A stretch of 64,000 nt of DNA from Arsenicitalea aurantiaca (GCF_003994485.1 NZ_RZNJ01000004.1:124001-188000), one strand, 5' to 3'; positions 1 through 11,132 are shown, counted from the stretch's first letter. The notes: generated by a model not told the origin, from the letters alone. Numbers and translations are program-made.

Positions 1-1811
<1,811 letters not shown>

Positions 1812-1976
1812 GGGTCCGCCTGTCCTTTTGCTGCGCGACGCCACTGCCTTTCGGGGCCATGGCCCGCGAGGACGGCGAGGGCGGCTTCCTTGCTGGAAGC
1901 ATTCCAATCTGGCTGCGCTTATAGAGAAACAAATTGGTGCTTGCCAGTGCCGACTTGGGTTCAATACCAGTGAGCC
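1812..1976. promoter_or_regulatory. Divergent intergenic region acnA / ccmA
   Basis: These 165 bases separate the divergent starts of acnA and ccmA and must hold the promoter of each. I could not pick convincing -35/-10 pairs or an operator by eye. Confidence 0.4.
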
Positions 1977-2609
1977 ATGAACCTCACCCCGCCCCTACCG
2001 GCCCGCACGCTTACCGTTTCCGGCCTCGCATGCCGACGCGGCGAACGGCTGCTGTTCACCGGGCTTAACGTTTCGCTCTCGGCTGGCGAGGCGCTTCTCC
2101 TGCGCGGCCCGAACGGGGCGGGCAAGACCACCTTGCTGCACGCCCTGGCCGGGATCGTGACGCCCGAAGCCGGCACCATCACGATAGAGGGGCGCGACCC
2201 CGAGGCCCGGCCGGGCACAGACCTTCATCTGATCGGACATCTGCCGGGGATCAAGGCGAGGCTTACGGTGCAGGAGAACCTCGCTTTCTGGGCGGCGATA
2301 AACGGCGGAAACGGCGCGGTGGAGGCGGCCCTCGAAACGGTGGGGCTCGGCGCCATTCCGCGGCTCCAAGCCGGTCACCTCTCGGCCGGACAGACACGGC
2401 GGCTCGCGCTTGGGAGGCTCCTCGTCAGCCCGCGGCCGATCTGGCTTCTTGACGAGCCGACCGCTGCGCTCGACACGGCGGGCGAAGCGCTGGTCGGTCG
2501 GCTGATCGACGCGCATCTGGACGCCGGAGGGATGATGATCGCGGCAACCCACCACGATCTGGCCTTGTCCCGGCCACCGCGCACGCTCGCCGTGGGGAAG
2601 GCCGACTGA
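1977..2609 (+). CDS. ccmA: Heme exporter ATP-binding protein CcmA
   Basis: ATPase of the CcmABCD complex, which releases holo-CcmE during cytochrome c maturation at the inner membrane. The 210-residue protein has the normal family length. Visible motifs are Walker [10 protein letters not shown] (residues 44-52), an ABC signature of the form [15 protein letters not shown] and Walker B IWLLDEP. The stop overlaps the ATG of ccmB by one base (TGATGG), so translation is probably coupled. It is the first gene of ccmABCDG. The ribosome-binding site before the ATG is weak. Confidence 0.95.
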   Translation: MNLTPPLPARTLTVSGLACRRGERLLFTGLNVSLSAGEALLLRGPNGAGKTTLLHALAGIVTPEAGTITIEGRDPEARPGTDLHLIGHLPGIKARLTVQENLAFWAAINGGNGAVEAALETVGLGAIPRLQAGHLSAGQTRRLALGRLLVSPRPIWLLDEPTAALDTAGEALVGRLIDAHLDAGGMMIAATHHDLALSRPPRTLAVGKAD

Positions 2610-3256
2610 TGGCCGCGCTCATTGCAATCCTTCTCCGCGACATCCGTCTCGCCACGCGCAGGGGCGGGGAAATGCTCACCCTCGTCCTCTTCTTCGTCAT
2701 GATCGGGGTGATCGTGCCCTTCGCAATCGGGCCCGACCGCGAAACCCTCGCCCGGCTCGCCCCGGGCATTGTCTGGATCGCTGCCTTTCTTTCGATGCTG
2801 CTCGGGCTCGATCGCATTTTTCGCGCCGATGACGAGGACGGTTCGCTACTCGCGTTCCGACATGCGGCGATCCCGCTCGAGATGATCGTGCTCGCCAAGC
2901 TCGTCGCCCATTTCGCCCTCACCGCCCTGCCGCTGATTGTCGCAACCCCGGTGCTCGCAATCCTTCTCGGGATGGAGATGGGGCCTTTCCTCGCAACGCT
3001 CGTTTCGCTCCTGATCGGGACCCCTGCCCTTGTCGCATTCGGCACGATCGGCGCCGCGGTTACCGTTTCGCTGCGGCGCGGCGGGCTCATTGCGCCGGTA
3101 CTGATCCTGCCGCTCTGCATTCCGGTGCTGATTTTCGGGGTGGGGACGATCACTGTGGGCGGCCCGGCACCATTGTTTCTGGCTGCCCTTGCGCTCGTCA
3201 GCGTTGCCGCCGCACCTTTTTGTGCAGCGCTTGCCTTGCGGCTGGCCGACGACTAA
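2609..3256 (+). CDS. ccmB: Heme exporter membrane protein CcmB
   Basis: Integral membrane partner of CcmA in the CcmABCD complex. The 215-residue protein has about six hydrophobic segments (for example LTLVLFFVMIGVIVPFAI and a C-terminal APLFLAALALVSVAAAPF stretch) and the N-terminal RDIRLATRRGGE pattern typical of CcmB. It overlaps ccmA by one base and is followed directly by ccmC. Confidence 0.94.
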   Translation: MAALIAILLRDIRLATRRGGEMLTLVLFFVMIGVIVPFAIGPDRETLARLAPGIVWIAAFLSMLLGLDRIFRADDEDGSLLAFRHAAIPLEMIVLAKLVAHFALTALPLIVATPVLAILLGMEMGPFLATLVSLLIGTPALVAFGTIGAAVTVSLRRGGLIAPVLILPLCIPVLIFGVGTITVGGPAPLFLAALALVSVAAAPFCAALALRLADD

Positions 3257-3286
3257 GTGACAGGCCATGATGATGGTGACCGTCCG

Positions 3287-4051
3287 ATGAGCCTCGACAC
3301 CACAAGGAAGGCCAACTGGTTTTCCCGCCTCGCCCACCCCGGCGCGTTCATGAACTGGAGCGGGCCGATGGTCTGGCCGCTGGCGGGCATTACCGCGGTT
3401 CTGTTCGTCGTCGGCGTCTGGTTCGCGCTCTATGCGTCGCCACCCGACTACCAGATGGGCGATACCGTGCGCATCATGTACGTGCACGTGCCCAATGCCT
3501 GGCTGGCCCAGTTCACCTACGCGGTAATGGCGGTCGCCGCACTCGGCACCCTCGTCTGGCGCCATCCTCTCGCCGATGTTTCGGCCAAGGCCGCCGCACC
3601 GCTCGGTGCTGTCTTTACCGCGCTTGCCCTTTTCACAGGCGCGCTCTGGGGCCGCCCGACCTGGGGCACGTTCTGGGAGTGGGACGGGCGCATGACCTCG
3701 ACGCTCATCCTGCTGCTCCTTTATCTCGGCATCATTGCGCTCTGGCGTGCCTTCGATGATCAATTGCGGGCCGGGCGCGTCATCGCCGTCTTCACCCTCG
3801 TGGGTGCGGTCAACATCCCCATCGTCAAGTTCTCGGTCGACTGGTGGCACACCCTGCACCAGCCCGCGAGCGTGTTCGTCGCCGGCGGGCCACGCATGCC
3901 CGGCTCGATCCTGACCCCGCTTCTGATCATGACCCTGGCTTTCACCTTCCTGTTCCTGACGCTGCACATCGTCTCGATGCGCACCGAAATCCTCAATCGG
4001 CGCGCCGACAGCCTCGAGCGTCAGCACGCGGCCCGGAGCCCCGGCGCATGA
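3287..4051 (+). CDS. ccmC: Heme transporter protein CcmC
   Basis: Membrane protein that presents heme to CcmE. It contains the tryptophan-rich WGTFWEWD segment and the conserved MYVHVPNAW motif around the heme site, plus about six transmembrane helices. Two starts are possible: GTG at 3257, directly after the ccmB stop, or ATG at 3287. I prefer the ATG because the extra ten residues (MTGHDDGDRP) are not typical; with it the protein is 254 residues. The stop overlaps the ccmD start by four bases (ATGA). Confidence 0.94.
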   Translation: MSLDTTRKANWFSRLAHPGAFMNWSGPMVWPLAGITAVLFVVGVWFALYASPPDYQMGDTVRIMYVHVPNAWLAQFTYAVMAVAALGTLVWRHPLADVSAKAAAPLGAVFTALALFTGALWGRPTWGTFWEWDGRMTSTLILLLLYLGIIALWRAFDDQLRAGRVIAVFTLVGAVNIPIVKFSVDWWHTLHQPASVFVAGGPRMPGSILTPLLIMTLAFTFLFLTLHIVSMRTEILNRRADSLERQHAARSPGA

Positions 4052-4221
4052 TCGAGCTCGGGCAGCACGCCGCATTCATCGTCTGGGCCTATCTCGGTGT
4101 CTTCATCGCCATGGGGACGCTCATCGGCCTTGCCATACTCGGCGACCGGCGCGCCAGGGGGAGGCTCGCCGACCTCGAGGCACGGGGCATTAGACGCCGA
4201 TCGTCCGGAGACAGCGCGTGA
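4048..4221 (+). CDS. ccmD: Heme exporter protein CcmD
   Basis: Small single-span membrane protein of 57 residues that stabilises the CcmABC-CcmE complex. It shows one hydrophobic helix (AFIVWAYLGVFIAMGTLIGL) followed by a basic tail (DRRARGRLADLEARG), the standard CcmD layout. The assignment rests on this pattern and on its place between ccmC and ccmG, with four-base ATGA/GTGA overlaps on both sides. Confidence 0.9.
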   Translation: MIELGQHAAFIVWAYLGVFIAMGTLIGLAILGDRRARGRLADLEARGIRRRSSGDSA

Positions 4222-4760
4222 GCCGGATACTCCTCATGGCGACCCCGCTCGTTCTCCTCGTCGGGCTGCTCGCCATCTTCGCGACCAATATCAGCCGCGA
4301 CCCCGGCTATATACCGTCGGTTCTGATCAACCGTCCCGCACCGCAATTCGCCCTGGCCGCGGTTCCGGGCCTCGACGTGCCCGGATTTTCCACCGAGACG
4401 CTCGGGGGTGAACCGAGCATCGTCAACGTCTTCGCTAGCTGGTGCATCCCCTGTCGCGACGAGCACCCATTGCTCGTCGACCTCAAGGCCGAGACCGGTG
4501 TAGCCCTTTACGGGATCAACCAGAAGGACGCTCCGGAAAACGCCGCGCGCTTCCTCGCCGAACTGGGCAATCCCTACGACGCGGTCGGCGCCGATGGCGA
4601 TGGGCGGGCATCGATTGAATGGGGAGTATACGGGGTTCCTGAAACCTTCGTCCTCGATGCCGACGGCGTCATCGTCTTCAAGCATGTCGGCCCGCTTTCG
4701 GCGCGCGCCATCGAGGAAGAGATCAAGCCGGCCCTGGCCAGAGGCGGCGCGGCGCGCTGA
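4218..4760 (+). CDS. ccmG: Cytochrome c biogenesis thiol:disulfide oxidoreductase CcmG/DsbE
   Basis: Membrane-anchored periplasmic thioredoxin-like protein that reduces apocytochrome c cysteines before heme ligation. The 180 residues comprise an N-terminal anchor (LLMATPLVLLVGLLAIFAT), the active site WCIPC (Cys76 and Cys79) and the cis-proline region GVYGVPETFV. It starts at GTG 4218, overlapping the ccmD stop by four bases, and ends the ccmABCDG run. Its stop lies three bases from the end of convergent selO. CcmE, F, H and I are not in this window, as expected for alphaproteobacteria, where they form a separate operon. Confidence 0.95.
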   Translation: MSRILLMATPLVLLVGLLAIFATNISRDPGYIPSVLINRPAPQFALAAVPGLDVPGFSTETLGGEPSIVNVFASWCIPCRDEHPLLVDLKAETGVALYGINQKDAPENAARFLAELGNPYDAVGADGDGRASIEWGVYGVPETFVLDADGVIVFKHVGPLSARAIEEEIKPALARGGAAR

Positions 4761-4763
4761 GCC

Positions 4764-6170
4764 TCACCGCCCGTAGGCGTCGCGCATCTCGGCAATTTCC
4801 CCGAGCACCCGCTGGAAAACGGACCAGTCATCGGCTTCGGATATTGGTGCCCAGATGGCCTCGACCTCCTCGATCAGCATCGTCCGGGGACGCGCCCGCT
4901 GGAAATAGGGCTTGGCGAGATCAATGTCCTCCCGCATCGCACGCAGGCCCATCTGCAGGCGAACCGGGGAGAAGCTCGGGCTCGCGTAATGCTCGGCCGA
5001 CGGGCTCCGGGCGGCACGTCCCGCACTCGCCTCACCGCCATACCAATCGAAGAAGACCTGTTCGTAGGGGGCGCGGGTTTCGAAGAGAAACGTGAAGAGC
5101 GCGGTCACAAGGCTCGCATCGGCTTCGGGCCCGGAAGGGGCCAGGCCCAGCCGGTCGAGCACGGCCTCGGCCATCGCGCCCTGGAAGCGAGGCCAGAAGC
5201 TGTTGAGCGCCTCCTCGAGCGGTTCGGTGTCGGTGAGGGGCAGAAGGCATTCGGCAAGCCGGGTCAGGTTCCAGGCCAGCGCATCGGGCTGGCGGCCGAA
5301 GGCATAGAGCCCGGACTGATCGAAATAGGCCGCGGTGAAACCGGGCTCGTAGACCGGCAGGAACCGCCACGGACCATAGTCGAAGCTTTCGCCGGTGATG
5401 TTGATATTGTCGGTATTGAGCACGCCATGCACGAAGCCGGCCGCCATCCAGCGCGCACCGGTAAGCGCGACGCGAGCCGCGACCGCTTCCATGAAGGCGA
5501 CGGCGCGATCCTTCCTGCTGTCGCGCCACGCTTCGGGCATATAGGTGCGGATGGCATAGTCGAGCAGGATGGCAAGGTTGTCGTGCTCGCGCAGATAGGC
5601 GAGCCGCTGGAACGTGCCGATGCGGATGTGGGAATGGCTGAGCCTGATGAGGACCGACGCTCTTGTCGGGGACGGCTCGTCCCCGCGCTCGAGCTCTTCC
5701 CCCGTTTCGATCAGCGAGAAACTCTTTGAGGTGTCGACGCCCAGAGCTTCGAGCATTTCGGTCGCGAGCACCTCGCGCACTCCGCCCTTCAGCGTCAGCC
5801 GCCCGTCGGCCCCGCGCGACCACGGTGTGCGGCCGCTCCCCTTGGTGCCCAGATCGAGCAGGCGGCCATCCTCAAGGTCGCGCAACTGGGCAAAGAGGAA
5901 ACCACGCCCATCGCCGAGATCGGGATTGTAGGACTGGAACTGGTGGCCGTGATAGCGGAGCGCCAGCGGCTTCTCGAGGCTCCCCGGAAGCGGGGTGAAA
6001 CTGCCGAAATGGTCGCGCCACGCCTCGGTGTCGAGACCGTCGAGCCCGACACGACGGGCCCAGCGCTGGTTCCTGTAACGCAGGATGCGCTCGGGAAAGG
6101 CGGCGGGCGCAACCGGATCAAAGAAACTTCCGCCCAGGCTGGCATGGCTCTTGGAGGGGCGGTGCTGCAT
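4764..6170 (-). CDS. selO: Protein adenylyltransferase SelO (YdiU/UPF0061 family)
   Basis: SelO proteins are pseudokinase-fold enzymes that transfer AMP from ATP to protein hydroxyls and are linked to redox stress. The 468-residue protein carries the family motifs YxGHQF (ALRYHGHQFQSYNP), GTKGSGRTPWSRGADGR, LATEMLEALG and the metal-binding HGVLNTDNI segment. It lacks the extended C-terminus with the selenocysteine/cysteine seen in eukaryotic homologues and ends near EIAEMRDAYGR, as bacterial ones often do. It is convergent with ccmG and 12 bases downstream of the RNA methyltransferase gene on the same strand, so it may be co-transcribed with it. Confidence 0.93.
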   Translation of the reverse strand: MQHRPSKSHASLGGSFFDPVAPAAFPERILRYRNQRWARRVGLDGLDTEAWRDHFGSFTPLPGSLEKPLALRYHGHQFQSYNPDLGDGRGFLFAQLRDLEDGRLLDLGTKGSGRTPWSRGADGRLTLKGGVREVLATEMLEALGVDTSKSFSLIETGEELERGDEPSPTRASVLIRLSHSHIRIGTFQRLAYLREHDNLAILLDYAIRTYMPEAWRDSRKDRAVAFMEAVAARVALTGARWMAAGFVHGVLNTDNINITGESFDYGPWRFLPVYEPGFTAAYFDQSGLYAFGRQPDALAWNLTRLAECLLPLTDTEPLEEALNSFWPRFQGAMAEAVLDRLGLAPSGPEADASLVTALFTFLFETRAPYEQVFFDWYGGEASAGRAARSPSAEHYASPSFSPVRLQMGLRAMREDIDLAKPYFQRARPRTMLIEEVEAIWAPISEADDWSVFQRVLGEIAEMRDAYGR

Positions 6171-6182
6171 GACCCGAAATTC

Positions 6183-7376
6183 CTATTTCCTGAAGACGCC
6201 TACCATTTCGACATGGTGCGAGAAGGCGAACTGGTCGATGGGGGTGATCGTTCCGAGCCGATAGCCCCCTGCAACAAGGATTGCCGCATCTCGGGCGAAA
6301 GTGCCCGGATCGCAGGCGACCGAAACAATGGTCGAAACCTGCGAGCGGGCGAGTTCCTCCATTTGCGCCTGCGCACCCGCCCGCGGCGGATCGATGACGA
6401 TTCCGTCGAAGCGAACGAGCTCATGCAGGGTCAACGGCTCCGAGAAGAGATCGCGCCTGCCGATCGTCACGGGCTTCAGCCCGGACCGGTTGCGCACCGC
6501 CATTTCAAGCGCGTCGATCGCCGCCCGGTCGGCGTCAAGAGCGGTCACACGCATAGAGGGCGCCAGCCGCAGCGCAAAAGGCCCGAGCCCGCAGAAGAGA
6601 TCGGCAACTTCCGAACATCCCGAAAGGGCCGTGAGCGCCGTGCGCCCCAGCGCGTCCTCGCCGGCTTCGGTCGCCTGCAGGAAACTTGCGGGCGGCAAGG
6701 GCACGCTCGCTTCGCCGATCCGGATTTCAGGCTGCGTCCACTGCAGCAGCATTTCCCCGTTGAGCGTGATGCGCGTCACCCGCAGGCGTGGATCGAAGGC
6801 GATGTTGGCCCGCCTGGTCGTTCGGGAGACGGTCTCGACTGCCACGTCGATGCCGTTGGCGGCACTGGTGAGGCTGACGTCGCAATCGCCGAAAGCCGCC
6901 GCGCACGCCCTCGCAATGGCGGGAGCGCGTGTGCGCAAGCCCGGCACGAGGACCGGACAGGCGGCGATGTCGACCAATTCATGGCTGCGGACCCGCATAT
7001 AGCCCACAGCCCCGCCCCGCGCATGCAGCGTCACACGGCGGCGACCCTTGCCATGAACGACGAGTGTGTCTGCCACTTCCGCGTCGACGCCGGCGCGCGC
7101 AAGCGCGGTCGCAACGAGGTCGCGCTTGAAACCTGCCGTATTATCGGGCGCCAGATGCTGGAGCGAACACCCCCCACACGTGCCGAAATAGGGGCAGAAC
7201 GGCACGACCCGATCCGGGCTCGGGCTCAGAACCTCGACGAGCCGGCCGCGCTCGCCGGCTCGTTCGATCGCGACCTGCTCACCGGGGAGGGCGAACGGCA
7301 CATAGACCCGGCTGCCATCGATCTCCGCCACGCCCTCGCCGCGCCGCCCGAGCGCGACGATCTCCGCTCTGATCAT
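6183..7376 (-). CDS. Class I SAM-dependent RNA (uracil-5-)methyltransferase, RumA/TrmA family
   Basis: Likely a 23S rRNA m5U methyltransferase. The 397-residue protein begins with a short TRAM-type RNA-binding segment (about residues 1-50), followed by a CPYFGTCGGC motif whose cysteines, with a later one in DIAACPVL, would bind a [4Fe-4S] cluster as in RlmD/RumA. The methyltransferase domain shows ADLFCGLGPFAL (SAM loop), DPPRAGA and the catalytic cysteine in SVACDPGTFARD. Its ATG overlaps the stop of the upstream dehydrogenase by four bases. RlmC, RlmD or TrmA specificity cannot be told from this reading. Confidence 0.9.
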   Translation of the reverse strand: MIRAEIVALGRRGEGVAEIDGSRVYVPFALPGEQVAIERAGERGRLVEVLSPSPDRVVPFCPYFGTCGGCSLQHLAPDNTAGFKRDLVATALARAGVDAEVADTLVVHGKGRRRVTLHARGGAVGYMRVRSHELVDIAACPVLVPGLRTRAPAIARACAAAFGDCDVSLTSAANGIDVAVETVSRTTRRANIAFDPRLRVTRITLNGEMLLQWTQPEIRIGEASVPLPPASFLQATEAGEDALGRTALTALSGCSEVADLFCGLGPFALRLAPSMRVTALDADRAAIDALEMAVRNRSGLKPVTIGRRDLFSEPLTLHELVRFDGIVIDPPRAGAQAQMEELARSQVSTIVSVACDPGTFARDAAILVAGGYRLGTITPIDQFAFSHHVEMVGVFRK

Positions 7377-10228
7377 TGCGGGCGGCTGACGCGTTCGAGG
7401 AGGCTTGCAAGCGACACGAACGGGATCGCCGCATGTTCGGTGAGGCCCGACGCGCAGGTCGATACGGTCGAAACGCCGAGCCGGCAGTCGGCAGGGATGT
7501 CGTTGCGGACAAACCGCGTTGCATGGGCGTTAAGCTCGGGGGTCACCAGGCCCTTGTCGCCGGCATAGCCGCAGCAGGTGACCGAGCTCAGAACCGCGAT
7601 ACGCTTGGCGGCAGCGGCGGCGAGCGCCTCGATGGCGCGCTGTTCGCCCAGCCGCTGGGCCGAGCAATTGTGGTGGACCGCGACGATGTCCAGCGGCTCG
7701 GTGATGGTCAGCCGGGGAAGGATTTCGGCGAGGAGGAATTCCGGGCTGTCGACGACTTTCACCGGACCGTCATGGCCGTCCATGTGCTTGGCGCAGGTGG
7801 AGGCATCGGTGAAGACCACCAGCTTGCCGCCTTCCGAGAGCGTATCGATGGTGCGATCGAGCCGGCCACCGACCTTCCTGGCCTCCTCGGGAAAACCCTT
7901 GGAGAGGAAGGGCTGGCCACAGCAGAGCCCGGTGAGGTTTTTCGGGACCACCGGATCAAAGCCCGCGCGGCGCAGCAGCGCCACCATGGCTTCGGGCGTG
8001 GGCAGCAGGCCGAACTCGGTTTCGGGCGCCCCGAACATGCGCGTGGCGCAGGAGGGGAAATAGACGACCTTGCCCATAGGCGAGGAGAGCGGGGTGCGCC
8101 CGGCATCGCGCGGGGCGCCGGGGCCATGGCGCAGAGCGCGGCTGACGCGCGGCACGCGATCGCCCGAACCCTTGCGCAGGCCATGGGCGATGGCGTCGGT
8201 CGCGCGGTTGCCGAGGACGCTGCGCGAGAGATCGGCGGCGCCGAACCCGAACTGCATGCTGCGCTCGATGATGCCGGTGGTGCTGGCCGCGACGCGCGCC
8301 AGCCGCTTCTGCCCGGCGGTGCGACGGCGCGCGCGCTCGCCCAGCACCATGGTGCCGGTCTCGATGCCGACCGGACAGCGGAGCGAGCAGAGATTGCAGG
8401 CGGCGCAGGTTTCGAGCTCGTTGTAGCCGAACCCCTTTTCGATGGCGGCGAGACGCTCGGGATTGTCGCCCGAGACTTCGAGCCTTGCCCGCTCGCGCGC
8501 CACCGAAATCCGCTGGCGCGGGGTCAGCGTCATCTGGGTAGAGGGGCAGGCAGGCTCGCACAATCCGCATTCGATGCAGAGATCGACGATGGGATCGGCC
8601 TCGGTCATCGTCTTCAGATTACGGATGTGAATGAATTCGTCGGCGTTGAGCAGCACGCCGGGATTGAGCATGTTCTCGGGATCAAACAGCGCCTTGATGC
8701 GGTGCATCAGCCGATAGGCCTTCGGACCCCATTCCGCCTCGACGAACGCCGCGATGGCGCGGCCGGTGCCGTGCTCGGCTTTCATCGAGCCCTGGTGCTC
8801 GATTGAAACGAGGTGCGAAAGATCGCGCGAGAAGGCGTCGAGCCGGGTGACGGCGGCTTCTGTAGAGAAATCCTCGTTGAGCTGGAAATGCAGGTTCCCC
8901 GCCAGCGCGTGCCCGAAGATGATCGCATCTTCATAGCCATGCCGGTCGAGGAGGGTGCGCAGATCAGTGACGAAATCGGCCAGCCGCTCGATGGGCGCAG
9001 CGACGTCTTCACTCAGCATCGCGGTGCCCTTGGGCCTGATGGCGCCCATCACCGCACCGAACCCGCGCCTGATGTCCCAAAGCGCGTTCTGCTGGTCGGG
9101 ATCGGTGAAGAAGGCTGGGTGGGAAAGTGCGCCCTCGGCAGCCAGCGCGTCCGAGACGAGCCTGATGCGCATGTCGAGTGCGGCGGCATCGGGGGCAGCG
9201 ACTTCGACAAGAACGGCCGGCGAGGTGGGGGTGAGCAGAGGCACCAGCGGGATCATGGCGGGCTTGTGCTCGACCGTCGCCAGCGCCCGGCGCTCGATGA
9301 ACTCGGCCGCCGACACGCCGGACTTGCCCGCGCGGATGATCCCGCGCGCGCAGGCGTGGGCATCCGGATAGGGCACGAGCGCCGTCGCCTTGAAGGGATG
9401 GTCGTCGACCGTATTGTAGGTCACCTCGGAGACGAAACCGAGCGTGCCCTCGGAGCCCACGATCAGATGGATGAGGATATCGATCGGGTCGTGGAAATCG
9501 GTCAGCGCGTTGAGCGCGTAGCCCACGGTGTTCTTGATGCGGTACTTGCGCTCGATCAGCGCCCTGAGCTCGGCATCCCCCATCACCTCGCGATGGAGTT
9601 CCTTCAGACCCTCGAGAAGGTCAGGCCGCGCCTTCGCGAAATCCGCGCGCGATTGCGCGTCCCCTGAATCGAGCACCGTGCCGTCCGCCAGCATCACCCG
9701 GAGCCGCGCCATGGTGTGATAGGTGTTCTGTGCCACCCCGCAGCACATGCCCGATGAATTGTTGGCGACGACGCCCCCAACCTTGCAGGTAGACATGCTC
9801 GCCGGATCAGGGCCGATCTTGCGGTCGAACGGTTTGAGGGCCCGATTGGCATGGGCAACGATAACCGACGGCCCGAGGGTGATCCGGGTAGCGTCGGGGC
9901 TGACGTCCATTGTGCGGAAGCCGTCCCCGAGCACCGCGAGCACGCCATCGGTAACGGCCTGACCGCATAGCGAAGTGCCGGCCGCCCGGAACGTGACCGG
10001 GAGACCTTCCGCGCGCGCGGCAGCAAGAAGGGATGCGACCTGCGCTTCGGTATCGACGATCGCGACCAGCGCCGGCACCATGCGGTAGGCACTGGCATCG
10101 CCCGAATAGGCGTAGGTCATCAGCGGATCGGCAAGGAGCTTTTCGGGAGCGATCACGCCTGCAAGGCGGGTCACCATTCCTGCGGCCGCCGCCGGTCCAT
10201 TCGCCCCAATCGGGGCCATGCTGTTCAC
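7373..10228 (-). CDS. FAD-linked D-2-hydroxyacid dehydrogenase with fused Fe-S/CCG domains (Dld/YdiJ-like)
   Basis: A 951-residue fusion of a GlcD-type FAD-binding half and a GlpC-type iron-sulfur half, probably oxidising D-lactate or a related D-2-hydroxyacid and passing electrons to the respiratory chain. The FAD part shows TFRAAGTSLCGQA, NNSSGMCCG and the C-terminal oxidase motif EHGTGRAIAAFVEAEWG. The Fe-S part has two ferredoxin motifs, CIECGLCEPACP and CAACNLCSLRCP, and two CCG-type cysteine clusters (NLTGLCCGQPF and VTCCGYAGDKG). Length fits bacterial fused enzymes (about 930-1020). It is translationally coupled to the RNA methyltransferase. The substrate is not decided by sequence. 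Confidence 0.9.
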   Translation of the reverse strand: MNSMAPIGANGPAAAAGMVTRLAGVIAPEKLLADPLMTYAYSGDASAYRMVPALVAIVDTEAQVASLLAAARAEGLPVTFRAAGTSLCGQAVTDGVLAVLGDGFRTMDVSPDATRITLGPSVIVAHANRALKPFDRKIGPDPASMSTCKVGGVVANNSSGMCCGVAQNTYHTMARLRVMLADGTVLDSGDAQSRADFAKARPDLLEGLKELHREVMGDAELRALIERKYRIKNTVGYALNALTDFHDPIDILIHLIVGSEGTLGFVSEVTYNTVDDHPFKATALVPYPDAHACARGIIRAGKSGVSAAEFIERRALATVEHKPAMIPLVPLLTPTSPAVLVEVAAPDAAALDMRIRLVSDALAAEGALSHPAFFTDPDQQNALWDIRRGFGAVMGAIRPKGTAMLSEDVAAPIERLADFVTDLRTLLDRHGYEDAIIFGHALAGNLHFQLNEDFSTEAAVTRLDAFSRDLSHLVSIEHQGSMKAEHGTGRAIAAFVEAEWGPKAYRLMHRIKALFDPENMLNPGVLLNADEFIHIRNLKTMTEADPIVDLCIECGLCEPACPSTQMTLTPRQRISVARERARLEVSGDNPERLAAIEKGFGYNELETCAACNLCSLRCPVGIETGTMVLGERARRRTAGQKRLARVAASTTGIIERSMQFGFGAADLSRSVLGNRATDAIAHGLRKGSGDRVPRVSRALRHGPGAPRDAGRTPLSSPMGKVVYFPSCATRMFGAPETEFGLLPTPEAMVALLRRAGFDPVVPKNLTGLCCGQPFLSKGFPEEARKVGGRLDRTIDTLSEGGKLVVFTDASTCAKHMDGHDGPVKVVDSPEFLLAEILPRLTITEPLDIVAVHHNCSAQRLGEQRAIEALAAAAAKRIAVLSSVTCCGYAGDKGLVTPELNAHATRFVRNDIPADCRLGVSTVSTCASGLTEHAAIPFVSLASLLERVSRPQ

Positions 10229-10343
10229 GTCCTGCCACTCCTGCTCAGTCGGGCATCCTTAGCATCCCCCGGCGATCATGGGGAGAGCGCTCGGAAGGGT
10301 GCGGCAAGCCGTCCCCGCGAACGAGCGCGCGGGAACGGACTTT
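10229..10343. other. Intergenic region between PadR gene and dehydrogenase gene
   Basis: It contains a GC-rich inverted repeat (gtccccgcg ... cgcgggaac, about 10312-10334) just after the PadR stop, which could act as a terminator for the minus-strand PadR gene. No T-run is obvious. Confidence 0.35.
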
Positions 10344-11003
10344 TCAGATGTCGAAATCGGCCTCCGGACGACCACCGATCTCCTCGATCTCCCGGGCGGC
10401 TCGCAGCAGGATCTCCGCGGCACGACGCTGTGCCGCCTCGTCCTTGCGCAGGGCGTGCGAAAGCGCCGTCTTCAGCGCCCGGCGCGCTTCGTTGACCTCG
10501 GGCAGGACCCCCGGATAGTCGCGGTCAGAGCGACTGTGCCGATCGCCGCCAAAGCCGAAGCCCTCATCGACTTCACGCATCTTGCGTCGGATCTGCGCCA
10601 CGCGATCCCCGGCCTTGCCAAGGAAATCGAGCGTCTTTTCGATCGCCTCGCCATTGTCGGCGAGATGGGCCCGGCCCGCCTCGGTGATGGTGTAGGCCTT
10701 GCGGCTGCCATCCTGGGCAGAGGTGACATAGCCGGCTTCTTCGAGGAACGTCAGCGCCGGATAGACGACGCCGGGGCTCGGAACATAGAACCCGTGCGAA
10801 CGCTCCTCGATGGCCTTGATCAGATCATAGCCGTGTCGCGGCTGCTGATCGATCAGGTAGAGCGCCACAAGCCTGAGGTCGCCGGAGGCAAGCATGCGTC
10901 CGATACGAAAATTATCGCCCATGCCGTCGAGCCGCCCCAGTCCCTTGCGGGCCATGGCCTCGAACCGGCGCCAGTTGGGCTCACCATCCCTGTTCTGCCA
11001 CAT
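10344..11003 (-). CDS. PadR family transcriptional regulator
   Basis: A 219-residue winged-helix regulator. The PadR core (about residues 40-120) reads LVALYLIDQQPRHGYDLIKAIEERSHGFYVPSPGVVYPALTFLEEAGYV, followed by a KAYTITEAGRAHL wing and a C-terminal dimerisation region. The frame stays open 132 bases upstream, but ATG 11003 has a clear GGAGAG ribosome-binding site and the extension would cross the operator palindrome, so I chose 11003. A perfect inverted repeat 11 bases upstream suggests autoregulation. Other targets cannot be read from the window. Confidence 0.9.
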   Translation of the reverse strand: MWQNRDGEPNWRRFEAMARKGLGRLDGMGDNFRIGRMLASGDLRLVALYLIDQQPRHGYDLIKAIEERSHGFYVPSPGVVYPALTFLEEAGYVTSAQDGSRKAYTITEAGRAHLADNGEAIEKTLDFLGKAGDRVAQIRRKMREVDEGFGFGGDRHSRSDRDYPGVLPEVNEARRALKTALSHALRKDEAAQRRAAEILLRAAREIEEIGGRPEADFDI

Positions 11004-11013
11004 GATATCTCTC

Positions 11014-11043
11014 CGATGTATCTTGACACTGTCAGATACATCG
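11014..11043. promoter_or_regulatory. PadR operator palindrome
   Basis: Two perfect 10-base arms, CGATGTATCT (11014-11023) and AGATACATCG (11034-11043), flank a 10-base centre that contains a second dyad GACA-c-TGTC. The ATGTATCT...AGATACAT form matches what is known for PadR-type operators, and the site lies just upstream of the padR-like start. Confidence 0.75.
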
Positions 11044-11105
11044 GGCTCGATTTCCCGGGGTTCAAGATATATCGCAGAAAAAAGCGCCTCTGCCGATTGC
11101 CCATG

Positions 11106-11132
11106 AAAAAACCCGGCCACCAGGGCCGGGTT
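11106..11132 (-). terminator. Rho-independent terminator after rplS
   Basis: On the minus strand a stem of nine pairs (aacccggcc, 11110-11118, with ggccgggtt, 11124-11132) around a five-base loop is followed by a run of T. It lies just past the rplS stop. Confidence 0.85.

Noticed and set aside
5943-7568. 541-codon plus-strand frame opposite selO and the RNA methyltransferase
   Set aside because: It spans two clearly real minus-strand genes and shows no recognisable domain.
7376-8806. Long plus-strand frame opposite the D-2-hydroxyacid dehydrogenase
   Set aside because: Antisense shadow of a strongly conserved Fe-S flavoprotein gene.
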